From Chiayiivirga sp. (GTDB taxonomy: Bacteria > Pseudomonadota > Gammaproteobacteria > Xanthomonadales > Xanthomonadaceae): a DNA stretch of 64,000 bases. Positions 30,175 to 41,756 of the stretch are shown piece after piece. The number at the start of each line of letters is the position of its first letter. The first letter of the stretch is position 1. The notes below the pieces were generated by a model. The model searched no databases. It was not told where the DNA came from and saw only the letters and a list, made by a program, of their open reading frames with translations. The stretch lies in the NCBI GenBank assembly GCA_022647565.1, contig JALCLA010000001.1, positions 806,001 through 870,000 on the forward strand, given 5' to 3'. The position numbers and the translations under genes are program-made.

Positions 30175-30440
30175 GCCTGCGCGCCTTCAGCCTCGCCTTG
30201 CTCGTGCTGGGCGCGGTCGCCAGCGCCATCGGCGTGGTGTACGCCCGGCATCGGCATCGGCTGGCCTTCATCCAGCTCAGCGGTCTGGAGCGCGCCCGCG
30301 ACGAACTGAACATCGAGTTCGGTCGGCTGCAACTGGAACAGGCCACCTGGGCCGAAGCCAATCGCATCGACCAGATCGCGCGCAGCCAGCTCGGCATGAA
30401 GTTTCCGGAAGGCGCGGAAATCGTGGTGATCAAGCCATGA
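30171..30440 (+). CDS. ftsL: cell division protein FtsL
   Basis: An 89-residue bitopic protein of the FtsQLB complex, which activates septal wall synthesis. One membrane segment (residues about 3-24) precedes a periplasmic leucine-zipper-like helix ([22 protein letters not shown]). The GTG start overlaps the rsmH stop, and its own stop overlaps the ftsI ATG, so expression is coupled. Confidence 0.9.
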   Translation: MSLRAFSLALLVLGAVASAIGVVYARHRHRLAFIQLSGLERARDELNIEFGRLQLEQATWAEANRIDQIARSQLGMKFPEGAEIVVIKP

Positions 30441-32233
30441 AGTCGCGCGCGCAGCCGGTGAATACGCGCCTGCGGCTCTATGCCGTGCTGGGCGTGCTCG
30501 GGCTCGGCGCGACTTCGTTGATCGTGCGCGCGGTCGACCTGCAGTTGCTCGACAACGAGTTCTACCAGCAACAGGGCGATGCGCGCTTCCTGCGCGAGAT
30601 CCCGATCCCGACCTCGCGCGGCATGATCACCGACCGCAATGGCGAGCCACTGGCGGTGTCGTCGCCGGTGGAGTCGATCTGGGCCAATCCGCAGGAGTTG
30701 CTGCAGTCGCCCGAGCAGCTGCCGGTGCTGGCGAAGGCGCTGGGCATCGCGCTTGAACCGCTGACCCAACGCCTGGCGCAGCGCGCCGACAAGGAATTCG
30801 TCTACCTGCGCCGCCACATGAATCCGGACGAGGCCCAGGCCATCGTGGCGCTGGAAATTCCCGGCGTCTACTCGCAGCGCGAGTTCCGCCGCTTCTATCC
30901 GGTAGGCGAGATCACCGCGCACGTGCTCGGCTTCACCAACATCGACGACCGGGGCCAGGAAGGACTGGAGCTGGCCTTCGACGAGTGGCTGACCGGCAAG
31001 CCCGGTGCCAAGCGCGTGATCCGCGATCGTCGCGGTCGCATCGTCGAGAACGTCGATCTGATCCGCGCTGCCGAGCCGGGGCGCGACCTGGCCCTGTCGC
31101 TGGACCGGCGCATCCAGTACCTGGCCTATCGCGAACTCAAGACCGCCTTGCTGGAAAACCAGGCGGGCTCGGGTTCGGTGGTGGTGCTGGACGTGGCCTC
31201 GGGCGAAATCCTCGCCATGGTGAACCAGCCCTCCTACAACCCGAACGCGAGGGAAGCCTCCACGCCGGGCACGCATCGCAATCGCGCCGTCACCGACGTG
31301 TTCGAGCCGGGTTCGGTGATGAAGACGCTGACCGTGGCGGCGGCGATGGAGGCCGGAAAGTTCACGCCCGAGAGCAAGATCGACACGAGCCCGGGCTCGA
31401 TGCTGCTGGCCGGCGGTTACACCATCCGCGACTTCCGCAACTACGGCGTGCTGGATGTCGCCGGCATCCTGACCAAGAGTTCCAACGTCGGCGCGACCAA
31501 GGTGGCCATGACCTTGTCGAACGAGGTGCAGTTCGACCTGTATCGCCGCTTCGGCCTCGGGCAGGCCAGCGGCAGCGGCTTCCCGGGCGAATCAGCCGGC
31601 GTGCTGAGTGCGCCCAACCACTGGGGCCCGGCCGAGAAGGCGACGATTTCCTACGGCTACGGCCTCTCCACCACCGTTCTGCAACTGGCGCGCGCCTACG
31701 CCGCGATCGGCAACGAAGGCCGCATCATCGAGCCCACCTTCGTCAAGGGCGCGAACAATCCGAGCCAGCAGGTGATCGACCCGGCGATGGCGCAGCAGTT
31801 GCTCGCCATGCTCGAAACCGTCACCGGTCCGGGCGGCACCGCCACCCGCGCCAACGTGCTGGGCTATCGCGTCGGCGGGAAAACCGGCACCTCGAAGAAG
31901 GCCAGCGGCGGCAGTTACGCGGCCAATCGCTACTCCTCGGTGTTCGTCGGCCTGGTGCCGGTCTCGCAGCCGAAGTTCGCGATGGCAGTGGTGATCAACG
32001 ATCCGCAATCGCATGACGCCGCAGGCAACCTGGTCTACGGCGGTGGCGCGGTGGCGGCGCCGGTGTTCCATCGCGTCATGGATGGCGCGCTGCGCCTGAT
32101 GGACGTTCCGCCCGACAACGTGCAGCAGTGGTACGCCGCCGCTCCGGTCGCGCCCGGCCAGTCACCGCTCGATGTCCCGATGGAAGCGGATTACGTGCCC
32201 GACGCCTCTTCGCCACCGGCCGCGCCGCGATGA
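30437..32233 (+). CDS. ftsI: septal peptidoglycan transpeptidase FtsI (PBP3)
   Basis: The crosslinking enzyme of the septum, 598 residues. It has a membrane anchor (residues about 12-32), a pedestal domain starting [17 protein letters not shown], and the transpeptidase domain with the catalytic serine in FEPGSVMK (near residue 293), the SSN motif near 347 and KTGT near 481. The frame is intact. It acts with FtsW, encoded three genes downstream. Confidence 0.96.
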   Translation: MKSRAQPVNTRLRLYAVLGVLGLGATSLIVRAVDLQLLDNEFYQQQGDARFLREIPIPTSRGMITDRNGEPLAVSSPVESIWANPQELLQSPEQLPVLAKALGIALEPLTQRLAQRADKEFVYLRRHMNPDEAQAIVALEIPGVYSQREFRRFYPVGEITAHVLGFTNIDDRGQEGLELAFDEWLTGKPGAKRVIRDRRGRIVENVDLIRAAEPGRDLALSLDRRIQYLAYRELKTALLENQAGSGSVVVLDVASGEILAMVNQPSYNPNAREASTPGTHRNRAVTDVFEPGSVMKTLTVAAAMEAGKFTPESKIDTSPGSMLLAGGYTIRDFRNYGVLDVAGILTKSSNVGATKVAMTLSNEVQFDLYRRFGLGQASGSGFPGESAGVLSAPNHWGPAEKATISYGYGLSTTVLQLARAYAAIGNEGRIIEPTFVKGANNPSQQVIDPAMAQQLLAMLETVTGPGGTATRANVLGYRVGGKTGTSKKASGGSYAANRYSSVFVGLVPVSQPKFAMAVVINDPQSHDAAGNLVYGGGAVAAPVFHRVMDGALRLMDVPPDNVQQWYAAAPVAPGQSPLDVPMEADYVPDASSPPAAPR

Positions 32234-33696
32234 TGCTCGAACGCCTGCTGGATGGATTCGTCGACGCAAGCGAACTCGGCACGCTCGAGATCTCGGGCCT
32301 GACCCAGGACAGCCGGGAAGCCGTGCCGGGCGCCGCCTTCGTTGCGCTGGCCGGTGCCAGCACGCATGGCCTCCGCCATGCCGATCAGGCCAATGCGCGC
32401 GGTGCCAGCGTGGTGCTGTTCGAGACCCCAGCGCCGGCCGACATCGTCCTGCCCGCGAATGCCATCGCCGTGCCCGAACTGCGCGGCAAGCTGGGTGCCA
32501 TGGCCGACCGCTTCTTCGGGTCGCCGTCGCGGCAGCTCGAACTGATCGGCGTCACCGGCACCAACGGCAAGACCTCCACCGTGCAACTGACTGCGCAGGC
32601 GCTGGATCGCGCCGGCTGCGTGGCCGGCAGCATCGGCACGCTCGGGGCGGGCCTGCACGGCAGGATCGAAGCTGGCGAGCGCACCACGCCCGACGTGATC
32701 CGCGTGCACGCGCGCCTCGCCGAGATGCGTGCCGCCGGCGCCACGCACGTGGCGATGGAAGTGTCCTCGCACGCGCTGCATCAGGGCCGGGTGGATGCGG
32801 TTGCCTTCGACGTGGCGGTGTTCACCAATCTCACCCGCGATCACCTCGACTACCACGGTGACATGGACGCGTACTTCGCGGCCAAGACCCGCCTGTTCCA
32901 CTGGCCGACGCTGCGTGCGGCGGTGTTGAACCTCGACGATGCGCACGGACGCGCGCTGCATTCGCGCTTGACGGCGGCGGTGCGCGCCATCGGGCTGAGC
33001 TCGCGCGGCGCCGATGCGGCGCAGTTGCGCGCCGAGGCGATCGTGCTGTCCGCAGCCGGCATCGAGTTCGAACTGGTCGAGGGCGAGACATGCATCGCGC
33101 TGCATAGCCCGCTGCTGGGTCGCTTCAATGTCGACAACCTGCTGGCCGTGGCCGGCGTGTTGCGCGCGCTGGACTGGCCGCTGGAGAAGGTTGCGCACGC
33201 CCTGGCCGGATTGGAGCCGGTGCCGGGCCGCATGAGCCGGCTCGGTGGGGAGGCCGGCATGCCGCTGGTGGTGGTGGACTACGCGCACACGCCCGACGCG
33301 CTGGAGCAGGCCTTGTCCAGCCTGCGCGGCCACACCCGCGGCAAGCTGATCTGCGTATTCGGTTGTGGTGGCGAACGCGACCGCGGCAAGCGGCCGCAGA
33401 TGGCTGCGATCGCCGAGCGCGGCGCCGATCGCGTGATCGTCACCGACGACAACCCGCGCAGCGAAGACGGCGATGCGATCGTGCGCGACATTCTCGCCGG
33501 GTTCGCCGACGTCGCGCGTGTGGCGGTGCAGCGCGACCGCGCCGCGGCCATCGCCCTGGCGCTCGACCACGCGCAACCGGGTGACACGGTGCTGATTGCC
33601 GGCAAGGGCCACGAGCCGTATCAGGAAGTTGCGGGCATCAAGCTGCCGTTCGACGACCTGGCGGTGGCACGCGCGCGCCTGGAGGCCCGGCGATGA
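32230..33696 (+). CDS. murE: UDP-MurNAc-tripeptide synthetase (meso-DAP adding)
   Basis: Adds meso-diaminopimelate to the cytoplasmic cell wall precursor. It has 488 residues, ATP site [12 protein letters not shown] near 108 and central-domain [21 protein letters not shown] near residue 415 contains the DNPR signature of DAP-specific enzymes, so the peptidoglycan is of the DAP type. The start overlaps the ftsI stop (ATGATG). Confidence 0.96.
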   Translation: MMLERLLDGFVDASELGTLEISGLTQDSREAVPGAAFVALAGASTHGLRHADQANARGASVVLFETPAPADIVLPANAIAVPELRGKLGAMADRFFGSPSRQLELIGVTGTNGKTSTVQLTAQALDRAGCVAGSIGTLGAGLHGRIEAGERTTPDVIRVHARLAEMRAAGATHVAMEVSSHALHQGRVDAVAFDVAVFTNLTRDHLDYHGDMDAYFAAKTRLFHWPTLRAAVLNLDDAHGRALHSRLTAAVRAIGLSSRGADAAQLRAEAIVLSAAGIEFELVEGETCIALHSPLLGRFNVDNLLAVAGVLRALDWPLEKVAHALAGLEPVPGRMSRLGGEAGMPLVVVDYAHTPDALEQALSSLRGHTRGKLICVFGCGGERDRGKRPQMAAIAERGADRVIVTDDNPRSEDGDAIVRDILAGFADVARVAVQRDRAAAIALALDHAQPGDTVLIAGKGHEPYQEVAGIKLPFDDLAVARARLEARR

Positions 33697-35075
33697 GGCC
33701 GTTTGCGCTGACCGAAGCGGCAGCCTGGTGTGGCGCGGCACTGCGCGGCGCGGATCAGTCCGTGCGCACGGTGGCCACCGATACGCGCCAGCCGATGCCG
33801 GGGGCCTTGTTCGTGGCGCTGCGCGGAGAGACGTTCGATGCGCACGACTTCGTCGCCAGGGCGGCGGAGCAGGGTGCGGTCGCGCTGCTGGTGTCGCGTC
33901 CCGTGACGAGCACGCTGCCGCAGCTGGTCTGTGTCGATACCCAGATCGCGCTTGGCGCGCTCGCGCGCGGACTCGCGGCAACACGCAGCACGCGCCTGAT
34001 CGGCCTGACCGGTAGCAACGGCAAGACCACGGTCAAGACGCTGACGCAATCCATCCTGTCGCGGGTTGGCGTGAGCTATGCCAATCCCGGCAATCGCAAC
34101 AACGAAGTCGGGCTGCCGCTGGCCGTGATCGACCAGCCCGAAGGGGCGCAATTCGGCATCTACGAGATGGGTGCGGGCCAGCCGGGCGACATCGCGTATC
34201 TGGCCGACATCGCACGGCCGGACATCGCACTGGTGAACAACGTCGCCTCGGCGCACCTGGAACGCATGGGCTCGCTGCTGGGCGTGGCCGAAACCAAGGG
34301 TGCGATCTACCAGGCGCTGCCGGACGACGGCATCGCGGTGATCAATGCCGACGAGGCCTTCGCGCCGTTGTTCGCGCAGTACGCCGGAGCGCGCCGGTTG
34401 CTGCGCTTCGGGCTGGAAGGCAGCGCCGACGTGCGCGCATTGAAGATCGAGCTCGGCGCCGAGCGCACCCGCTTCGTGCTGAGCGCGCCGCTTGGCGAGA
34501 TCGCGGTCGAACTCGCGCTCGGCGGTCGCCACAACCTGATGAACGCGCTGGCGGCGGCCTCGCTGGCGTTGGCGGCAGATGCACCGCTGCAGGCCATCGC
34601 CGACGGACTGGCTGCCGCCGAGCGCGTCCCGGGCCGACAGACGCCGCATCGCCTGCGCAACGGCGCGCTGCTGATCGACGACAGCTACAACGCCAATCCC
34701 GGTTCGGTGCGCGCCGCGCTCGCCACCTTGACCCTGGGCGGCGGCGAAGCCTGGCTGGTGCTGGGCGACATGCGCGAACTCGGTGTCGGTGAGCGCCACC
34801 TGCACGCGGAAATCGGCGACGCGGCGCGCGACGCCGGCATCCGCCGGTTCTTTACCGTCGGTGAGCTGAGCGAATCCGCGAGCCGGGCGTTTGGCCTGGG
34901 CGCACGCCATTACGCCAGTCAGGCGGAGCTGATCGAGGCCTTGCGGCACGAACTCGTGGGCCTGCCACAAGCGGCGGAAGTGCGCTGCCTGGTGAAGGGC
35001 TCGCGCGGCAGCCGCATGGATCGCGTCGTCGCTGCACTGCTGGCCGACTCGCGGGAGGCCTCGCATGCTGCTTGA
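33693..35075 (+). CDS. murF: UDP-MurNAc-tripeptide D-alanyl-D-alanine ligase
   Basis: Adds the D-Ala-D-Ala dipeptide to complete the UDP-MurNAc-pentapeptide. The 460 residues include [16 protein letters not shown] (ATP site), [31 protein letters not shown] and [18 protein letters not shown]. The start overlaps the murE stop as ATGA, and its end overlaps mraY by 11 bases. Confidence 0.96.
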   Translation: MRPFALTEAAAWCGAALRGADQSVRTVATDTRQPMPGALFVALRGETFDAHDFVARAAEQGAVALLVSRPVTSTLPQLVCVDTQIALGALARGLAATRSTRLIGLTGSNGKTTVKTLTQSILSRVGVSYANPGNRNNEVGLPLAVIDQPEGAQFGIYEMGAGQPGDIAYLADIARPDIALVNNVASAHLERMGSLLGVAETKGAIYQALPDDGIAVINADEAFAPLFAQYAGARRLLRFGLEGSADVRALKIELGAERTRFVLSAPLGEIAVELALGGRHNLMNALAAASLALAADAPLQAIADGLAAAERVPGRQTPHRLRNGALLIDDSYNANPGSVRAALATLTLGGGEAWLVLGDMRELGVGERHLHAEIGDAARDAGIRRFFTVGELSESASRAFGLGARHYASQAELIEALRHELVGLPQAAEVRCLVKGSRGSRMDRVVAALLADSREASHAA

Positions 35076-36147
35076 GCTGGCGCGCTGGCTGCAGGGTTTC
35101 GCGCGCTTCTTTGCGCTGTTCGACTACATCACGATGCGCGCCATCCTCGGCGCGCTGACTGCGCTCGCGCTCTCGCTCTGGCTCGGGCCCGGCGTGATCG
35201 CGCGCCTGGCCCGGCTCAAGGGCGGGCAGCCGATCCGCAAGGATGGCCCGCAGTCGCATTTCTCCAAGGCCGGCACGCCGACCATGGGCGGCGCGCTGAT
35301 CCTGCTTTCGATCCTGCTTTCGACGCTGCTGTGGGCCGACCTGCGCAACCGCTACGTATGGGTGTTGCTGGCCGTGCTGGTGGCCTTCGGCGCGATCGGC
35401 TGGCTCGACGACTGGATCAAGATCGTGCGGCGCGACCCGAACGGGCTCAAGTCGCGCCACAAGTACGCGTTGCAATCACTGTTCGGCTTCGGCGCCGCCG
35501 TGTTCCTCTACCTCAGTGCCGACGTGCCGGCCGCGACCACCCTGTATCTGCCGTTGCTCAAGAACGTCGCGCTGCCGCTGGGCCTGGGCTTCATCGTGCT
35601 GGCCTACTTCTGGATCGTCGGCTTCTCCAACGCGGTGAACCTCACCGATGGCCTCGATGGGCTGGCGATCATGCCGACCGTGCTGGTGGCGAGCGCGCTC
35701 GGCATCTTCGCCTACGCTTCGGGCAATGCGGTGTTCTCGCAGTACCTGCAGATCCCGGCGATTCCCGGCGCGGGCGAGATAACCATCTTCTGCGCAGCAA
35801 TCGCCGGCGCCGGGCTGGGCTTCCTCTGGTTCAACACCTATCCGGCGATGGTGTTCATGGGTGACATCGGTGCGCTTGCGCTCGGTGCCGCGCTCGGCAC
35901 GATTGCCGTGATCGTGCGCCAGGAAGCGGTGCTGCTGGTGATGGGTGGCATCTTCGTGATCGAGACGCTCTCGGTGATGATCCAGGTCGCCAGCTTCAAG
36001 CTCACCGGCAAGCGCGTGTTCCGCATGGCGCCGATCCACCACCACTTCGAACTCAAGGGCTGGCCGGAGCCGCGCGTCATCGTGCGCTTCTGGATCATCT
36101 CGGTGATGCTGGTGCTCGTTGGCCTCGCCACGTTGAAGGTGAGGTAG
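35065..36147 (+). CDS. mraY: phospho-MurNAc-pentapeptide translocase
   Basis: Transfers the precursor to undecaprenyl phosphate to make lipid I. A 360-residue integral membrane enzyme with ten predicted helices. [15 protein letters not shown], the aspartates in [23 protein letters not shown], and [13 protein letters not shown] near the C-terminus are diagnostic. The gene that usually follows in other bacteria, murD, is absent, and ftsW starts 3 bases later. Confidence 0.97.
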   Translation: MLLELARWLQGFARFFALFDYITMRAILGALTALALSLWLGPGVIARLARLKGGQPIRKDGPQSHFSKAGTPTMGGALILLSILLSTLLWADLRNRYVWVLLAVLVAFGAIGWLDDWIKIVRRDPNGLKSRHKYALQSLFGFGAAVFLYLSADVPAATTLYLPLLKNVALPLGLGFIVLAYFWIVGFSNAVNLTDGLDGLAIMPTVLVASALGIFAYASGNAVFSQYLQIPAIPGAGEITIFCAAIAGAGLGFLWFNTYPAMVFMGDIGALALGAALGTIAVIVRQEAVLLVMGGIFVIETLSVMIQVASFKLTGKRVFRMAPIHHHFELKGWPEPRVIVRFWIISVMLVLVGLATLKVR

Positions 36148-36150
36148 CCG

Positions 36151-37441
36151 ATGTTCGTCGAACGCTTCCGCCAGGCCTTCCGCCTCGACCAGATCGAGGG
36201 GCGCTACGACCGCGTCGTGTTCGGAGCCGCCGCAGCGCTGGCTGCACTGGGCGTGGTGATGGTGGCCTCCAGTTCCATCGCGATTGCCGAGGGCCTCGAC
36301 GTCGGGCCCTTCCACTTCCTGATCCGCCATCTGGTGTTCCTTGCAGGCGGGGTGATGCTGGCATTGGTGCTGGCGCGCACCGAGCTCAAGTACCTGTCCA
36401 AGAGCAGCCAGTTGCTGTTGCTGGTGTGCTTCGTGTTGTTGCTGGCGGTGTTCCTGCCCGGCATCGGCAAGACGGTGAACGGGGCGCGGCGCTGGCTCAA
36501 CTTCGGCGTGTCGAGTTTCCAGGCGGTCGAGGCCGTCAAGCTGCTGCTGATCGTGTGGCTGGCGAGTTACCTGGTGCGCTTCCGCGACGAGGTGCAGCAA
36601 GAATGGCTGGGCATGATCAAGCCGCTCGGCGTGGCCGGCGTGCTGGTGGGCATCCTGCTGGCGCAACCGGACTTCGGCTCGGCGGTGCTGATCTGCGCCA
36701 TCGTCGGCGGCATGATCTGGCTGGGCGGGGTGCGGGTGCGGAACCTGGTGGCACCGGTGCTGCTCGTGGTGCCGGTGCTGGGCTGGGCCGCGATGAGCGA
36801 GTCGTATCGCGTACGCCGCCTGACCTCGTTCATGGATCCGTGGAAGGATCCGTTCAACGACGGCTTCCAGCTCACCCAGGCCTTGATCGCCATCGGTCGT
36901 GGCGAGTGGTTCGGCGTCGGCCTCGGTGCCAGCGTGCAGAAATTGTTCTACCTGCCCGAAGCGCATACCGATTTCATTTTCTCGGTGATCGCGGAGGAGC
37001 TCGGCTTCGTCGGCGTGCTGGGCGTGCTCGCCCTGTTCGCGCTGCTGGTCGGGCGTGCCTTCCAGCTCGGGCTGCGTGCGGTGGAACTCAACCGCCACTT
37101 CGCGGGCTACTGCGCGTTCGGCGTGGCGCTCTGGATCGGCCTGCAGGCGCTGGTGTCGATCGGGGTGAACCTCGGCGTGCTGCCGACCAAGGGGCTGACC
37201 TTGCCGCTGATCTCGTCGGGCGGATCGAGCGTGCTGATGACCTGCGCAGCGGTGGGCCTGTTGCTGCGCGTGAGCTACGAACTGGATCGCGCCCAGCGCC
37301 AGGTGGCGCGGGTGCGCAATGGAGTCAATGCCGCGACGCTCGAGCGCGAGCAGGACGCGCCGCCCGAACCCGCTAGCGCCCGAGGCGCGGCGCGATGCCT
37401 TGCGCCGGCGCATCGAACCCACCCTGGGGCGTGCCGCATGA
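36151..37441 (+). CDS. ftsW: septal peptidoglycan polymerase FtsW (frameshift near its end)
   Basis: A SEDS glycosyltransferase partnering FtsI. About 430 residues with ten membrane segments; [40 protein letters not shown] and [10 protein letters not shown] are typical. Near 37340-37378 one extra base moves the frame, so that as assembled ftsW reads straight into murG. In the adjoining frame the tail [20 protein letters not shown] ends at TGA 37439-37441, which overlaps the murG ATG as in the rest of this operon. Two proteins with an indel between them is the better reading. Confidence 0.9.
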
Positions 37442-38550
37442 GCGCCGAGGCGGCGGTGATGATTCTCGCGGGCGGCACCGGCGGGCACATTTTCCCGGGC
37501 CTTGCGGTGGCAGCCGAGTTGCGTGCGCGCGGCGTGCCGGTGGTGTGGCTGGGTTCGCGCCACGGGCTGGAGAATCGCCTGGTGCCCGCCGCCGGCATCC
37601 ACCTCGACACCATCGAGGTGCGCGGCCTGCGCGGCAAGGGCGCGCTGGCCCTGCTCACCGCGCCACTGAAGCTGCTGCGATCACTGTGGCAGGCCGCGCG
37701 CATCCTGCGCCGGCAGCGACCGCGCTGCGTGCTGAGTCTGGGTGGCTTCGCCGCCGGGCCCGGCGGGCTGATGGCGTGGCTGTTGCGCCGACCGCTGGTG
37801 GTGCACGAACAGAATCGCGTGCCGGGCCTCACCAACCGCGTGCTGGCACGATTCGCCCGTCGCGTGCTCTGCGGCTTCCCCGATACCTTTGCGCACGCCT
37901 TCGATGCGCAGACCGTCGGCAATCCGGTGCGGCGCGAGATCGAGGACTTGCCAGCGCCGGACGAGCGCTTCGCGGCGCGCGGCGATGCACGCGGCTGCTG
38001 GTGCTGGGTGGAAGCCAGGGCGCGCGGGCCTTGAACCTGGCGCTGCCGCAGGCGATCACGGCGCTGCGCGGCGAGTTTGCGATCGAGGTGCGGCACCAGT
38101 GCGGCGAGCGGCATCGCGCCGAAGCCGAGCAGGCCTACGCCACCGGCGGGCATCGAGGCCACCGTCGAGAGCTTCATCGCGGACATGGCCAGCGCCTACG
38201 CCTGGGCCGATCTCGTGGTCTGCCGCAGCGGCGCGCTGACCCTGGCCGAACTCGCGGCGGCAGGCGTCGGCGCGGTACTCGTGCCGTATCCGCATGCGGT
38301 GGACGATCACCAGACCCGCAATGCCGAATTCCTGGTTGCCGCCGGGGCCGCACGCCTGGCGCGTGAAGACGAGGCCCTGCCGCAGCAGCTTGGTGCGGCC
38401 TTGCGCGAGTTGCTGCCATCGCGCGGACGCCTGCTGGCGCTGGCGAACGCGGCGCGCGCCCAGGCGCGCGGCGATGCCGCTGGCCGCGTGGCCGAGGCCT
38501 GCATCGAGCTGGCCAGTCCTGTCCGGAACGACGCGAGGTCACGCGCATGA
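37438..38550 (+). CDS. murG: UDP-GlcNAc:lipid I N-acetylglucosaminyltransferase (two frameshifts)
   Basis: Converts lipid I to lipid II at the inner face of the membrane. ATG 37438 gives [19 protein letters not shown], the N-terminal G-loop. The frame breaks near 37990-38000 (a missing base before [14 protein letters not shown]) and again near 38145 (before [13 protein letters not shown]). The end carries [32 protein letters not shown], the donor site. All three pieces align in order, so sequencing indels are likely. The stop overlaps murC. Confidence 0.9.
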
Positions 38551-39976
38551 AGCGTCTGCAGGCCGGCGGCGACATCGCAAGCGCTTTCCGCCGCGTGCAC
38601 TTCGTCGGTATCGGCGGCGTGGGCATGAGCGGCATCGCCGAAGTGCTGTGCACCCTGGGCTACACCGTCTCGGGTTCGGACCAGGGCGAATCGGCCACCA
38701 CGCGGCGGCTCGCCACGCTGGGCGCGCGCGTACACCGGGGCCATGCCGCCGAACACATCGACGGCGCCGACGTGGTGGTGGTGTCCAGCGCGATCAAGCC
38801 CGACAACCCGGAACTGCTCGCCGCGCGCGCGCAACGCGTGCCGATCGTGCCGCGTGCCGAGATGCTGGCCGAGCTGATGCGTTTCCGCCGCGGCATCGCC
38901 GTGGCCGGTACCCATGGGAAGACCACCACCACCAGCCTCGTCGCCAGCGTGCTGTCCGAGGCGGGATGGATCCGACCTTCGTCATCGGCGGGCAGTTGTT
39001 GTCGGCCGGGGCGAATGCACGCCTGGGCGGCGGCGAATGGCTGGTGGCCGAGGCGGACGAGAGCGACGGCAGCTTCCTGCGGCTCACCCCGCTGATTGCC
39101 GTGGTCACCAACATCGACGCCGATCACCTGGAGAACTACGGCGGCGACTTCGCCAATGTGCAGGCGGCGTTCTCCGAGTTCCTGCACCGGCTTCCGTTCT
39201 ACGGGCTCGCGGTGCTGTGCATCGACGACCCGGAAGTGCGCGTCCTGGCGCAGGAAATGCCGCGCCATGTCATCGGCTATGGCTTCGATGCAGCGGCGGA
39301 CGTGCGCGCCAGCGAGGTGACGCAGTCCGGTCGCCAGACCCGCTTCACCCTGCACCTGCCGGATGCGCCGCCGACCTCGGTGACGCTCAACCTGCCGGGC
39401 CGGCACAACGTGCAGAACGCCCTGGCCGCGGCCGCGATCGGCTGGCAGCTCGGGGTGGAGCCACTGGCCATCGCGCGCGCGCTGGAGAAATTCCAGGGCA
39501 TCGGGCGACGCTTCAACCTGCACGGCGAGAAGGACTTCGGCACGGGCAAGGCCCTGCTGGTGGACGACTACGGCCACCATCCGGCCGAACTCGCGGCCGT
39601 GTTCCAGGCCGCGCGCGCGGGCTGGCCGGCGCGTCGCCTCGTGGTGGCGTTCCAGCCGCATCGCTACACCCGCACCCGCGACCTGCTTGACGAATTCGCA
39701 GCGGTGCTGAGCGAAGTCGACGCCGTGGTCCTGACCGAAGTCTATGCCGCCGGCGAAGCGCCGATCGTCGGTGCCGATGCGAAAGCGCTGGCACGCGCGA
39801 TCCGGGCCCGTGGTCGCATCGATCCGGTGCTGGTGCCGAATGCGAAGGCGCTGCCCGGCGTGTTGCCGGACATGCTGCACGATGGCGACCTGGTGATCCT
39901 GATGGGCGCGGGCGACATCGGCGCGGTGGCACAGGAACTGGCGGCGAAGGGATTCGACGGAGCAAATCGCGCATGA
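38547..39976 (+). CDS. murC: UDP-MurNAc-L-alanine ligase (one frameshift)
   Basis: Adds the first amino acid to UDP-MurNAc. The N-terminal Rossmann part has [17 protein letters not shown] and the ATP site [15 protein letters not shown]. Near 38965 a base is missing (GCGGGATGG, where GGCATGG would give [12 protein letters not shown]), and the frame then continues through [22 protein letters not shown] and [14 protein letters not shown] to 39976. The stop overlaps the ddl ATG. Confidence 0.92.
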
Positions 39977-40962
39977 CCCGGACCACGCAAGCCACCGATT
40001 TCGGTCGGGTCGCGGTGCTGATGGGCGGCACGTCCTCGGAACGCGAGGTGTCGCTGGACTCGGGCCGCAACGTGCTGGAGGCCTTGCGCGCGCGCGGCGT
40101 CGATGCGCGACCCGTCGACGGCATCCCGGCACTGGTGGAAGCGCTGGTGACGAAGCGCTTCGATCGTGTCTTCAACGTATTGCACGGCAACAAGGGCGGT
40201 GGCGAGGACGGCGTGCTGCAAGGCCTGCTCGAAGCCTTGCGCGTGCCTTACACCGGCTCCGACGTGCTGGGTTCGGCCTTGAGCATGGACAAGGTCCGCA
40301 CCAAGCAGGTGTGGCTGGCCTTGGGCCTGCCCACGCCGCGCTACGTGCGCCTGCGGCACGGCGCGAGCGGTGCCGAAGTGCACGCCGCAGCGCGCGAACT
40401 CGGCCTGCCGGTGATCGTGAAGCCGGCTTGCGAAGGATCGAGCGTGGGCGTGAGCCGCGTGTTTGCGGACATCGATCTCGATGCCGCGGCGGAACTGGCG
40501 GCGCAATATCCGGGCGAGCTGCTGATGGAGCAACTCATCCACGGCCACGAGAACGGCGGTGGCGAGTACACCGTCGGCATCCTTGATGGCGAGGCACTGC
40601 CCAGCATCCGCATCGTTCCGGCCGGCGCCTACTACGACTACCACGCCAAGTACGTGGCGGAAGACACGCAGTACCTCTGTCCCGGCCTCGAAGGCGAAGC
40701 CGAAGCCCGCATGCGCGCACTGGCCCTGCTGGCGTTCCATGCCGCGGGTTGTCGCGGCTGGGGCCGGGTGGACCTGATGCGCGACGGGCAGGGCCGCAAC
40801 TTCCTGCTGGAGGTGAACACCGCGCCGGGCATGACCAGCCACTCGCTGGTGCCGAAGGCGGCGCGCGCCGTCGGCATCGACTTCGAAGCGCTGTGCTGGC
40901 GCATCCTGGAGACCACGCTCGACAGCGGCGCGGCCCCGCATCCGCGCGAGGGATCGGCATGA
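39973..40962 (+). CDS. ddlB: D-alanine-D-alanine ligase
   Basis: An ATP-grasp enzyme making the D-Ala-D-Ala used by MurF. The 329 residues show [51 protein letters not shown] and [20 protein letters not shown]. The frame is intact. It overlaps murC and ftsQ by 4 bases each (ATGA). Confidence 0.95.
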   Translation: MTRTTQATDFGRVAVLMGGTSSEREVSLDSGRNVLEALRARGVDARPVDGIPALVEALVTKRFDRVFNVLHGNKGGGEDGVLQGLLEALRVPYTGSDVLGSALSMDKVRTKQVWLALGLPTPRYVRLRHGASGAEVHAAARELGLPVIVKPACEGSSVGVSRVFADIDLDAAAELAAQYPGELLMEQLIHGHENGGGEYTVGILDGEALPSIRIVPAGAYYDYHAKYVAEDTQYLCPGLEGEAEARMRALALLAFHAAGCRGWGRVDLMRDGQGRNFLLEVNTAPGMTSHSLVPKAARAVGIDFEALCWRILETTLDSGAAPHPREGSA

Positions 40963-41756
40963 ACGGCGCGATCCGCTTCCTTTCCTGGATGCTGGCACTG
41001 GCGATGGTGACGCTGCCACTGGTGGCCGTGCTCAACGGCTGGATCGCGTCCGAACGCTGGCCGATCCAGCGCCTGCGCCTCACCGCCGATTACGAGCGCG
41101 TCTCGGCCGAGCAGGTGCGCGGCGCGGTGGCTGCGCAACTCGGGCGTGGCTTCTTCGCGGTCGATCTGGGCGAAGTGCGGCGCGCAGTGGCGGCCTTGCC
41201 CTGGGTGGAGCAGGTCGAGGTGCGTAAACGCTGGCCCGACCTGATCGAGGTCTCGCTGCGTGAGCACCACGCCTACGCGCGCTGGGGCGCGGACCGACTG
41301 CTGTCCGACCACGGCGTGCTGTTCACCGCCGAAGGGCTGGAACAGCTGCAGGGGCTGCCCTGGCTCGAAGGCCCGGATGCGCAGGTGGCCGGCGTGGTGG
41401 CATTCCACAACGCGGCGCTGCGCGCCTTCTCCGGCACCGGCCTGGGCGTGGCGGGCGTGCGCCTGTCGGCGCGCGGCAGCTGGAGCGTGACTCTCGGCAA
41501 CGGCGCGCGCGTGGTGATCGGACGCGACGATCCGCAGGCACGCCTGCAGCGCCTGGTGCGGGTGTTGCCGCAACTGCTGGCCGGCGAGGCGCGCGGCTTC
41601 GAACGCATCGACGTGCGCTACACCAACGGCTTCGCCGTGCATTGGCTGGAACCGGTCGAACCCTTCACCGAACCTGCGGCACCCGTGCCGCGATCCACTC
41701 CCGCGCCGGCGCGACCCGCGCCGTTGCAATCCGTTCCACCGCAGGCAGGCGCATGA
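40959..41756 (+). CDS. ftsQ: cell division protein FtsQ
   Basis: A 265-residue bitopic protein scaffolding the FtsQLB complex. One N-terminal membrane segment ([18 protein letters not shown]) precedes the POTRA domain, recognisable in [23 protein letters not shown], and the conserved [19 protein letters not shown]. The C-terminus carries a Pro/Ala-rich tail of about 35 residues, longer than usual. It overlaps ftsA by 4 bases. Confidence 0.93.
   Translation: MNGAIRFLSWMLALAMVTLPLVAVLNGWIASERWPIQRLRLTADYERVSAEQVRGAVAAQLGRGFFAVDLGEVRRAVAALPWVEQVEVRKRWPDLIEVSLREHHAYARWGADRLLSDHGVLFTAEGLEQLQGLPWLEGPDAQVAGVVAFHNAALRAFSGTGLGVAGVRLSARGSWSVTLGNGARVVIGRDDPQARLQRLVRVLPQLLAGEARGFERIDVRYTNGFAVHWLEPVEPFTEPAAPVPRSTPAPARPAPLQSVPPQAGA

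Noticed and set aside
30065..31276. 403-codon minus-strand frame opposite ftsL and ftsI
   Set aside because: No recognisable motifs; it mirrors the codon bias of the plus-strand genes.
35476..37602. 708-codon minus-strand frame opposite mraY and ftsW
   Set aside because: It is His/Gln/Asp-rich shadow coding with no domain pattern, and both plus-strand genes are unmistakable.
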